From the NCBI GenBank assembly GCA_030704615.1, contig CM060732.1, positions 20,708,001 through 20,772,000 of the forward strand: 64,000 bases of DNA, given 5' to 3'. This stretch comes from Takakia lepidozioides (lineage: Eukaryota > Streptophyta > Takakiopsida > Takakiales > Takakiaceae). The notes beneath the pieces were generated by a model. That model did not search any database. It saw only the letters and a list, made by a program, of their open reading frames with translations, and was not told the DNA's origin. The position numbers and the translations under genes were made by a program. This document shows, in pieces, positions 45,408 through 57,100 of this stretch. The stretch's first letter is position 1. Each line of letters begins with the position of its first letter.

Positions 45408-47354
45408 AAACTTCTAAAACTTCTAAAACTTTGAGTTATTTTAGCTGGAAAGTTTGTGCATGCAAACTCTCAAGTGAATATCTGAATGCAGCAACATCTC
45501 CACCTCCATGAGTATCTCCATCAGGCCTGGCAAAGAAGTCACCAAAAACCTACCATCAGTATGGTGGAGTTTGGACATTGGAGATTGTTTTATGGCAAAT
45601 AAAAAGCAAGATGTCAGCTTCGTTTTCTGAGCAACAATTTTATCAAGTCCTTCAAGAGAGAGAGAGAGGTGTATATATTGGTCATTCTTAAAGAACAGAC
45701 AAACCAAATCGAATCTTTGACAAATTTTGCCACAGTGAAAACTCTTAGCTGTTGACGTCTTGTAGCAGCTAAGAACATGGTTCTATCCTCTCTAGATGGA
45801 GTAGGAACCCAGCTTTAAGGAGTGTACCAATCAGTCTGACAACCTGGTAGGAAACGGTCTTTGCATGCTATTGATGATTTTCTTAACTAAGAAGCAGAGA
45901 TGAAGAGAAATTTACATCAGGAAGTACCCATTATTATAATAGTTGTTGGGAGGAGGTTACTTGCAGAGATTATAGACAAGTGCTTTGTCAGTATGAGCGT
46001 AGCGTAAGTCACAGTATGGAAACCTGATCAAAGAACGTTGTGAAATCCAAAGCTAAGACTTGAGTTGTGATGGTATGATTTGTGGCAACCACCTGTCTCT
46101 CTCTCATGGAGTATGCGCGACGACCGTGAAAATTTTCGGAATAGTGCAAACATTGGTCACTCACAAACTGCAGAGGTTGCATTTCAACAGCAGCTGAATA
46201 TTTGCAGATATGCACCTCCCGTCGACAGCCTGCAAGGCTCGCAGTATCGGAGAATGCATTACAAAATGTGACTACACGATTCCAACCTTCTGTTTCGCAT
46301 TGAAGAGATTAAGAGAACGTCATCACAAAGCCCGCCAACTGATTAGCAAGTGCGCAAGTGATCTGCCCATTCTACAAATTCTTTCACAAGTCGTCACTTT
46401 TACCAGTCGTGTTCTTGGCTCGTTCTACCTTGTCCAATGGGCCCTCGTGAGACGTTACAAAGTTTCTTCCTGCGGACGTTAAAATTTCATTTCTTTATTT
46501 CTTCTCTCTCTGGACGTTATAAAAGTTCCTGTCTGTTTCTCTCATGGACACACAATGTGCGCTGTTGAAAAGCTTTAAATTACGGTACAGCTTGTCTCTG
46601 CAAAGAAGAATTGGAATGAGATTACCTCCAGTGCGCATTCGGAGAGTAAGAGTCGAAAACCCAGAGATAAACCCACATACGTCAATTGCTGCTACTCTCC
46701 CTAGTTCACCCTTATACTGCTCAGTGAGCAGAGAAAGAGACAGAGAACTGCAAGAGTGAGCTTCTCTACAACCATCAGTGTGGAAAACTCTTCAAAAGCA
46801 CAACTGCAGGGGGAAGAGAGGGAGATATTGGTGAGAGAACTCAAGCACCTCCACGTCCAAAAACCCAACAAGAAACTCTCAAAGAAACTGATTGGAGACA
46901 CAGCAATGAGACCCAACATGCAGAATTGGAAAGAGATGGAATGAGAGAGAGGAAGAGGGAGAGAAGGAAGAGAGATTGCAAGCTGACAAGTAAAACGTGA
47001 GTGTGAGTGTGAAAGTATAAACAAATAACAAACAAGTACCTACGTACTTTGTTCTGCAGCATAACTGCATAGTGCCGATGAACATCATCCGTCCATAGTA
47101 AACGTTGCTTCCATTTTACAAGTATCATTTTGTTTTCATTTTTCGAATGTAATCTTCAAAAAACAAATTCAAAACAAATTCAAAAAACAATTCTTTTCTT
47201 TGATAAAAAAGAAAAAAGTTTGTGTCAGCAGCATATTTATCCATTATTCATCTAAATTTTCATGTCCCGTTCTGGTATACGTATCTATGTGTTTAATTGT
47301 TTTATATGTACATTATAGACAAGTAAGGGAGGCGTCAAATATATATATAAAAAT

Positions 47355-47490
47355 TTCCCCGAGTGCCACCCATGTGATTCTGGGCTCAAATCCTGCTGTG
47401 TGAATTTCTCCTCTCACTAGAATTGAGGGGATTGGGTTGTGAGCGTTCAATTCAATCTCACACGGGTTTCCCTTTTAAAAAAATAAGGAA
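47355..47490 (+). mobile_element. SINE-like element with A-rich tail
   Basis: GTGATTCTGGGCTCAAATCC (B-box-like) is followed by GAATTTCTCCTCTCACTAG, GGGTTGTGAGCGTTCAATTC and ACGGGTTTCCCTTTTAAAAA. This organisation (tRNA-like head, unrelated body, A tail) is that of a SINE. No A-box was identified, so the copy is probably 5'-truncated. Confidence 0.45.
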
Positions 47491-49194
47491 ATGTTTTTTT
47501 GTTTTTCTTTGAAGGGGATGAAGCCCGAAAACTGTTCAAGTTTGGGGGTCCCACTTTTGAGTCCCTTTTCCAAATAAAATAAAAATAAAACATATTGGTT
47601 TTAAAAGTATGTTTCTCATTGGATCACAGAACTGGCTGACAACACTGACCTAAATTTCAGGCTGAAGACAAATTAAATGTCCCATATCTGATGCAATCCT
47701 ATGTCTGATTTGCAGCAGATAATCAGTCTGCCCCCTTCTCATCCACGAAATCCGTCATCAAAACCGACGGACTCGATTGGGTGCGTGGATGGAGCTGTCA
47801 GTGGAAGGGCCCAATTATATACTAATCCACAGCAGTTTTTCCGGCAAACATTACGGGATAATAGGCATCGAGCTCTGCATGGGCTCATCGGGAAGGGACG
47901 ACGGACGGTGGCTGCCGCGCCAGAGGTGGACGGACGGAAGCGTTGACTGACGTCTGTCAGCCTGGAATTGACAGCGACGGACGACAACTGGTCTGTCACC
48001 CTCATGACGCAGCTTGGCAACAGAGACCTTTGTTCATTGTCTCCTCTCCGTGCAGCAGTCGTGCCACGCAGGGTCTGATTTCGCATGTCCCTGTACTTAC
48101 ACCAGATGAGCTCCCGCTGTTCATAAGCAAGGACCTGGGCGAGCTGTGAAGCCAACCGTTGAGCATTTCATCTGGATTTCTTTGATCTGAAGTTGAAATT
48201 TTGACACTGGTCTAAGATCTAATTGATCCAGTGTATAAGTGTTTCTGATCATGGGCTTGTGAAGAAAATTCTTTCCTTAGCATCGTTGCCAAGTTACATT
48301 TTAGTTTAGCCAGCTTTGAATTTTCCACGTCAATGCTAAAAGGAAACTCCATGCGGGGCTGTTCATCGACTACGGAGAAATGGATTATGGCGGAGATGGT
48401 GATACTAGCAAAACTCTTAGGTCGCTCGTGAACATTATATACCTCTGAGTCCTGCATCATCTTACCCCCGAAGTTCCACCTCATGATCTACTTGAAATGC
48501 CAGAAACGACCAATTCTTATAAACCTTCACGGTAACAGCTGTGCACCTATAGCAGAAATCGGCTCAACCTCACTCACTGCAGCAAAACTTCTATCCACAA
48601 TCCATACCACCATCCGATGAGCATCCGATGACTTTGGATACTATTACTGCTCAAATATCGTCCATGGAAAACTTTCTTTGACCAGGCTGGACAGACAGTA
48701 TTCTTTGTCGGGGCAGGATTCCAAGACAAATCCAGCACTCATCGCATGATCCATCATGAATGTGTATACTTAGCCCCACTCTTCCAAGTTACTTCGCGTC
48801 ATCTATGCATCGTTTACCTTCTCGTATACCTACTCTTTTACCCATCCATGCCGCTAGCCGGTCTTCGGCCTGACCGTTACCATCCAGATTTTCTCCATGT
48901 GGCAGATTTGAGTCACTAGGAGCCATAGTGCGCCATAGGGGGCGCGTTCCCTTGCGTAATGGAATTTTGGGGGCATATGAGGCCTGTGATTAGCTGCAGG
49001 CCATAATGAGCCGCTAAAAGTCAAACAGCCGTTTAGGAGACTCAAACTGCCGATTACGATTAGGAATGCAGAATGCGCGCCAGCAACGTGGGAGCGACGA
49101 TCTTCTGCTTCCTCATTTGCCTCAAAAAAGGCATAATCTGCCCCCAAAATCCTTCAGGGACGCGTTTTCTATACGTCCTCCAGTGTCATACATT

Positions 49195-49345
49195 TTATAC
49201 TTGGTCAAATATGGAGTGACATTCCGTGTCACCCTGGTGTCACTCCATATGATGTCATCCAATTTCGTGTCACCCCAATCTGTGTCACTCTCGGCTAGTT
49301 GACTGGCGTACCGTGCTCTCATTAAGTTCTTACATTATTCCTATT
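49195..49345 (+). mobile_element. Short fragment of the octamer-repeat element, ending in the shared 26 bp terminus
   Basis: GTGACATTCCGTGTCACC, GGTGTCACTCC, CGTGTCACCCC and TGTGTCACTC words (octamer family) precede the 26 bp sequence at 49320-49345 that is identical to 14585-14610. This links a second locus, 35 kb away, to the left-hand block. Confidence 0.55.
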
Positions 49346-50369
49346 CTCCAATATATAAATATTTTCACCTTCCAACAAAGGCAGGGCTGGGCCTGGGGAT
49401 GAAAGACACAATTAAAATAAATAAATTGGCTTCCTTGGGGAGGGGTCATCCTTTTTCTTTTGGTAACTTTGATCGGCATCGCCTCTCTCTATATTCTTAT
49501 GTGTTGAAAAATCATACTCCAAAATTTAGACAAATTTGTGATGTTTCACCTATCATTTCGAAACCGTAAAGCACACACTATTTTTGTGGTCGGAAATTGT
49601 CTTTACTACTAGCTGTGGCTCACTAGTGGGTCTGTCAGTGCTACACTTCGAATGACAATTGTCACATTATCGGGATCTGCCAAGAACCGCTGCCAATCTC
49701 AGCTATTTCGATAGGATCCAAGGATCACAACTGACTTGTGCCACTCTATTCGTCCACTAAATTCATATCCTCGGCGACTTCATCGAATTCGGAACTAGGT
49801 ACCTGTGCAGTCCAATGGAGTGGAAAAAGACAGTGAAAATTAGAAATAATACTAGAAAAACGAGGGTGTGGCGGATGTACCTGGACACCAAAACATCCCG
49901 CGCAGTCCAAAAGCGGCTACGTAGTCGACCGCAGACACAACCTCGCTGCCCGGCTTTTTTCTTTAAAACAATAAATTAAAATAAAATAATGTTTTGTTTC
50001 TAGGAACACAATTATACTGGAATATCTCCATACAGCCAGTCATTTCTCCTTTCCGTTATCTTGGTCATAATCCTTCACTGCTGTAAAACTAAGACACTTG
50101 CATAAGCGTTTTCGTAAAAATGATCAATAATACAAATTGTAAGGGTAGGTAGATTTACAATTTCATCAGTTTTATTATCATTAAAATCTTACTAGAAATA
50201 TTAAATAGAGCAGCTCCGGCGTTTTATAATCTTTTCCAAAAAAAAAAGAAAGGAGCAAAAGAACACATAATCCGGCCTGGATTTTCAAATTTCCAATGGC
50301 TCCTCTAAAGAGAAGACTATGCATGAGTGGCAAAATCTGTGTGCCTAATGGCTTATCTGAAAGGGGGTT

Positions 50370-50450
50370 ATTTTTTCCTCCTCCTCACTGAAGGGCCTGA
50401 ATTGTGAGCAGTCGCTCCCAGGTTTCCTTTATAAATAAATAAATAATCTT
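50370..50450 (+). mobile_element. SINE-like 3' fragment
   Basis: GAATTGTGAGCAGTCGCTCCCAGGTTTCC then TTTATAAATAAATAAATAA. It resembles the 3' body and tail of the element at 47355-47490, but similarity is limited. Confidence 0.3.
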
Positions 50451-51149
50451 TAAGCCCCTTTTGTGTTTCCCGGATGTGACCTTCCATGATGTGTCTTCTC
50501 CAGGTAACACCTCCCTAACATCTATGTTACTGAACAATTTCTGAAGAATAAATGGATGAATTTTTAAGTTTACTATGGATGAAAGTAGATTCCACTATTC
50601 ATAAGGAGGAGCCATTTTACGCTCATGCTTTGAGGCTCTCACTCTTTACTAACTGATAAGCATCATTAAAACCCAACAAAACTTAGGTTCTAACACAAAA
50701 TAGACCACTGGAGATTTACTCTTCAAACATACAGTGGAAATTACCTCCATAAAGGTAAACTATCTCGTTAGTTGAAATATTACTTGTATAATAATGTAAG
50801 ATAGCTTTGAGAAATGTATAACCTCCATAGAGGTAATGTCCCTCTCAAAGTGCTGCATTCAAAAACATTTTTTCTGTGGATTGGGCAGCAGGCACAGACT
50901 CGAGAAAAACCTACGACTTGGGAACTTAATGTCAGAAGAAAATAGGCCATGGGGCCTAATAGCGCGTCCATCCATCCCACTTGGCAATCAAATTTGTTTC
51001 ATTCATTCTCATTCTATCCATACTTGGCTCCTGTATTCATCCGCGTCTTCATCCAGCGCAGAAAGGGGGCCCTTGGTGTGCGCCCTGCAGAGCAGCAGCA
51101 GAGCAGCAACGAGTCAAAGAGACGACCCTCGCGCTCTCTCGGACGAGCA

Positions 51150-54100
51150 ATGGCGATGATGCGGGATTAGGGAGGCTCCGCTTCCATGCGCAGCAGTAGA
51201 GGACTTTCCTGAGCTGGAGTTCTCTCGATTGGACGAATTTTTGAAGGTATGGCTGGGAAGTTATGGTAAGGAGTGTGAATGTCAGGTAGGTCATGTCTGT
51301 GCATGTGTTTCCATGGTTACTTCAGCTGACAGAGAGGCTTAAGATGGGAGGGATGAGATTTTGTTTGGCTCATTGTGAAGGAGGCGAGTTCTTGTGAGAA
51401 TGTGATGGTCCTTTGGTCGCTCTGAGTTATTTTCTCGTATCTCATTTCCCGTGACTATCCTCCCCGGTGGGATGTTGGTTCCACTCCGTTTCGTAATTTA
51501 TGTGGTTTTTTCCGGGTAGATAACTTGCCTTGCAGCTCTTAGTTATGAAATTACCTCATGCGAATTTTGCTAGGATACGCCTGGACAGGTGATGTATGCT
51601 CGTCCACAGCAGCTGTGGAATTTTCTCTGCGAAATTTTGGTGCAGAATTCATTGCACATGTAGTTCAAGAGACAGTCATGCTTGTAGGGGGATGAGATCC
51701 CTTGTATAGTCCTTATGATGACCTTAATTCCAAAGATTCCTTGGAAAGCTGCGCCACAGCGAGTGCGGGGTACCTTGTAATTTCGCCTCTGTTTGTCAAT
51801 TATAATGTGACAATCTCTTTCTCACCACATGACAAGTATCTTTGGTTGAGTCCTATGTGTCAGGTAGGAGTCCAGGGGGACTATGGCATGGAATGATGTG
51901 GAGGAGGTGGATGCTGTCAAGGGAATATATTCAGTGTGTGGCAAGTTGTGGCTTGGTATGTGGCTCTGTCAAGCAAGAGTTGAGATTGCCAAGTACATTT
52001 TTGCAGCATTGATGTTTGGTCTGTTATGTTCTCTACCACAGTCTCTCTGCCTCGCATCCACTTGGCGCTCTGAAAAAAGCTAGTCCAACCTCACAATCAT
52101 GGGCCCCCTCTCTCCGGAGCTTTGGGCTCTGCAGCATTTTTCTATGGACTTAGGAGCACTTCACTTCCTCACACTGTCGTCAACACCATCCTGTGATTCT
52201 CTGAGCGCATACATTTGCAGCACAAACTAGCTTATAGTAGCCCCGAGGTTTTCTGCAATGCAGATAATTCAGTGGGTCAATGAAACCCTCATTATGTTTA
52301 GTCCACAATTGACTAGTTACTCTGGTTAGTACACACCCAGCAAAAGTCTTGAATTTGACCAAACCATTCAGTGATGATGTTCTTTGAAGGCTATCAGCAG
52401 TATAGTTGTCAGGTAAAATCTAAGCTACTTGATTTGAGATCGCAGTTTTCTGATGTGGCATGTGTCCGAAAATTGGTGCTCCAGTGGGTCCCAGATACGC
52501 ATTGCAGGCACATATAGGGTCGGGATCCTATGGTGATGTTTGTAGAGCAATTGACTTGGAATTTAATCAGGCGGTTGCTCTTAAGGTGCGTCGGCTCAAT
52601 AGCCTTTCATTTCTTCTTGTGCTTCAGGTTGAATTTTGAGGGTTTGCAATTGATGTTGCAATTCTTCAGACTGAGAAAGAACGCATGCTTGATGGATTGT
52701 GGTGGATTATTATAGACTAGGTTTTAGTAACCTGCAAAGTGGTTTCATATTGAACCAGTGGCTTGTGTGAGACAGAGGGTGCCGGATGTCTTTTATTGCC
52801 AAATGCTGGCCAAGCGAGTGTTGCGCGAGGTTTGCATCATGAGGCGTCTTTCCCATCCATTTATAATATTATGTAAGTTTTGGTGCAAAGCAAGGGCTTC
52901 AATCCCTCTGTATGGTTCTGATGGTCGCTCAGTGCTTTGAGTCTAAAGAAGGTGTTACCGAATGCATGCTGGTTTTGTCCAGTTGGGTACATCTGATTCG
53001 GGCAAGAGATGACATACTTGGACCTGGTGGTTGCAGTGACAAACGTGTTCACAACAAAAAATCTGGAGAAAAGTGACTCAACGGACTTGTACATTGCTAC
53101 TGAATTTGCTGAGCGGTGTGACCCTCAAACCTTCCACCATATAATTGCAGAAATTCCATGGGGGGGAAATATAACTATTGGACCGACTGCCAAGAGCACC
53201 ACTTTGCATCTCCTCTTCATTTGCCACCCACATGTAAATACACACGATTCCTCATAGTGACAGAATTGTAAGAATGCTTTGATCATTCTTGTGTGGTTTT
53301 GCTTTCAATTATTGCTGACTGGTTCACAGGTGGAGGCGACACTATTAGCTTCTTAAGTGTACCAGAGGTAGCGAAAACCAATACTTCATTTAGGAACGGT
53401 GTCTGCCCTAGAGCAGGCAGGATGAATCTGTGTGAAGTATATGGACTTAGTTGTGCGACAATCTTATTGACAGTTATAGCCTTGCCAGTAAGAGTCAAGA
53501 ATATTAAAAGCTTGTTTTGGGGCTGATTATCTACAGGAGTGATAACGAGGGGTTCAACCTATTTAATGAAATTTACAAGCCTTGCCTCCACAACGTATGA
53601 TCTGATGTTTTTGTGACAGCAGAGACCGATGCATTTCATGGTCAAGGTTTCAAAATAGCTGACACAAGTTTTATCCAACCATGGTGACTTTGGCAGTGGC
53701 GATATGTACCACCAAGTAGAGCCACCGACACCTGAAACTGTGAGACTGCTCACTTGGCAGTTGCTGGTGGCTGTCCGCTACATGCACTCTTGCCACGTGT
53801 GGCATAGGTATGTCCAAGTCTGTATGACTACATGGTTGTAAGTTACTGCATTTGTATTTGGGGGTTCTGGAACTGTACCTTTCATCCATAGAATTGGTCT
53901 GTAGTGTTTGTCTGGGAGGTGAGACTCAGATGTATTTTTGTTATTATATAATTTGCTCACAAGAAATTATATCCACAGGCCCATTGAACATAAAAGCTAT
54001 AAGAGAACCCAAAGGATATAGCGAAAGACCCCATTTATTACTCAGAAATTCACAGAGAAAAAAGTCAGGCGGAGGGAAGGGGGGGGGGAGCGGGGATGTG

Positions 54101-57100
54101 TAGAGAGGGGGGCAGTTGGACTGTTTGTTGACCCTTCACTGATTGGTTTTCTGGCCGTACTTATTGACAGGGATATCAAGTCCGAGAATGTTTTGCTGAC
54201 CTCCCGAATGCGTGTTAAACTGTGTGATTTTGGACTTGCTCGTTCAGCCCTGGAAGTAAGCCAACCCTAGTTCCCAACTTTCACTATGTTGTATTGCATG
54301 GAGGGTTTGTGGGAGATAGGAAGAAGGAAAATGAAATGGTCCATGGAAGAAAGCAACTTTGTAACATCCATTGGGGACCTTGACTCATGGGAGAATGTAC
54401 AACAGTAAACAACTATATATATTCATAAGACTTTGTTTGCTGTAGCCTTGTGGTCATAGACCCAGTTCACAGTTTGGACGGCTAGAAATATCTAGAGATA
54501 ATGTACTAATAAGATCGTTGTTTGCCGTAGCCTTGTGGCCATTGACCCCGCGCCCAGTTTGAGCGGAACACAGGAGACAGAAACTACCCTTGTCAGGGGC
54601 TGACGCCCGTAGTTTGACTACCTTGGAACAAACAATTGACGGAACCGTGAGGCAGATAGTAGAGGAACGTTTTATATGGTATCAAAGCCTCAGGTTGATT
54701 TGAATTTCTTATGAGCCAACTTTCTTATGGTTCTGGTAGCTCTAGGTTGGGATCCAAGAGTAGTACGTTTTATATTCCAGATATCCTTTAGAAATCCCTT
54801 TACACAAGCATCAATCTGCTGCGTGTGATTTGCCCAATAACTAGGCCCCAAAAGGGCCTGGGCTTTTGGCTCAGCCTCGAGATTTTCAAAGTTGGTAAAC
54901 AGATGTATAGGAACAAATCCCTTAATGGATTTGAAGAGGTCGTCTCTCTGGTGAGAGTAATATAAATATCTAGAGAGAATGTACTCATAAGACATTGGTT
55001 GCCATAGCCTTGTGGCCATTTACCCCATAAATAGAGAGAAATGAAATGAAATGGTACTTTACAACGTTCGCGGAAAGCTCATAGAGCTTATGGGACAAAA
55101 TGGAAGAAAACATGAGAGGAAACAAACCAGAGCCAAAAATAGAGAGAGAGAGAGAAATGAAATGAAATGAAATGGGGCTTTATAACGTTCACGGAAAGCT
55201 CAGAGAGAGAGAGAGAGATTGTACTCATAAGACGTTGTTTGCCGTAGCTTTGTGGCCATTGACCCCGCACCCAGTTTGAGCGGGAACAGAGAGAGAGAGA
55301 GAGAGAGAGGGATTATGTGTATGAAAAGCTGTGGTTCTTTGGATTGGTGTGTGCATGCAGGCCTCAAGTACCGTCGAGCCTCGGCCTACTGGTCGAAGGT
55401 CAGCAATGAGCAAGAAGCCTGTATTGGTCCGACAATACACCAAAACAGTACGCTTCTGTGTGTGTTTATTCCAAGACTGCAGTGATGTGCTGTGTTGTTG
55501 ATGTCTAGAGACATAGGATTTGATGTGACCAAGAGTAGCTGTAATTTCAGGCTTGCAAGTGATTGCACACTGGATAACTGGAGGGATAGTTTTACTGAAA
55601 TAGTAGCAAGATATTGATCTTGTTGTTAACCTCAATATGACCACCTTTCTATCTGCCTTGCTTCCAAGAAAATAGATTGGACCTTGACAGACAACACAAG
55701 CTCTCGATGTGTGTTTACTGGAAACAACACCTCATTCAAATTGAACTTTATCCAGTGGAGATCGTATGAACCGTTTTCTTTGTTGCTCCTGTCTTCAGGT
55801 AGAAACCATGCCAGGTGTAGAGTTTCAGCACTAGACCTTGTCTTCCCTGGATAAATTTCCAAGGAATGAGACTGACACCTACATGTAAAACTTTCTGTTG
55901 GTCCTGCCTGGAGGCAGGAACCATAGGGAGAGTTTTGGATGCAAAAACCCTTTTCCGGGGTTGATATGGTGGATGAATTTCGAGTAAGCATGCAGCTGTG
56001 CCAAGGCCAGACCTGCATGCACCATTCGACTTTACTGTGTGTACTCTCTAGTAACAGCGTTGGTACAGTCTGCTTTACTTCAGAGAATTTTATAGCTTTC
56101 AAACATTACTTAGTGAGACTCTACTCTCCCTTAAGATATTTGCTAACTGATTGGAAATTCCGTCATCCCCAGGTTGTTACACCAAGTCACCGTGCACCAG
56201 AGGTGGTAATGTCTCGAGGCCAGTATACCTCTGCCATTGATATGTAAGCTTTCTCAACTCCTATCCTTTAATGACCTTAATAGAAACGAATTCTATTGTG
56301 TATAGTAATAAAGAGCAATCCTTTAACAGACATTTGAGTATGTGTCTATGTTTAAGCGTGATTGGATCTTTGGTCTTCTTCTACTGTCTGTGCAGAGAAA
56401 GTTGAGAATTAGGAGCAGATTCCAATGGAGTTGGGAAAAGTTCCTATCTAGTTGTATTTGAGAGGAGACTTGCTGGTGAAGGCTATATCCTATCATAGCC
56501 AGCAGAGTGGAGTCTCCTCCCCACCGCTGCAAGCTTCTGTTCTCTAATGTTCAGAGAGAGACTGGCCACTATCATAGTAATTTGACTTTGTAATGCTATG
56601 CACATGATGACCATCTGATATATATAGGCTTAAAGTTGTCAACCTGAGGCTGTGGCATGTTTTATGTTTGGCCCTGTGGCAGATGGTCGGTGGGCTGCAT
56701 CTTCTGGGTGAGTTGCATGAGATGGCATTTCTTGCAGGCTTCGATGTTTTGGTGATGCATCTGCCTAGGAAAATGAATCTTGATTTTAGGCAGAAGGACC
56801 AATGGATTTGCATGGAGAGGTAACCTTGAGTTAGCAAACAGGAATAACCTTGAGCTTAGCGAGATACGTGAGGTTTATCCTTGTAACTTGATGCAGAGAC
56901 GTTGCTTTCTACTTGTGTTTGCTTTTTGTCAAATAATGCTTATGTCTACTGACAGAGCTCTGCCACTATGGTGAGCCTAATTAGGAACAGATTTATAACG
57001 ACTAATTTAGTTGGGTATAATGTTGAGATTACATTTTTTATTAGTTTCCTTGGTTTGGAACTGTGCAGGAACTTCTAATGAGGCAAATTTATACACAAAG

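Larger units (their letters stand above)
45408..51150. other. Intergenic region, no gene recognised
   Basis: The region lies between divergent ABCG (-) and kinase (+) transcription units. It contains the SINE-like pieces, the second putative element end (49200-49345), a GACGG-rich patch (47880-47990) and A/T-rich runs. Open frames such as 47739-48155 (-) and 46210-46482 (+) lack recognisable motifs and good context. Confidence 0.4.

Noticed and set aside
47739-48155. 138-residue - strand open frame
   Set aside because: Composition is not clearly protein-like, no motif is recognised, and no splice or promoter context supports it.
55361-55398. Candidate microexon supplying the missing kinase activation segment
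   Set aside because: It is flanked by good AG and GT sites, but encodes no TxY and its 38 nt length breaks the phase to the next exon.
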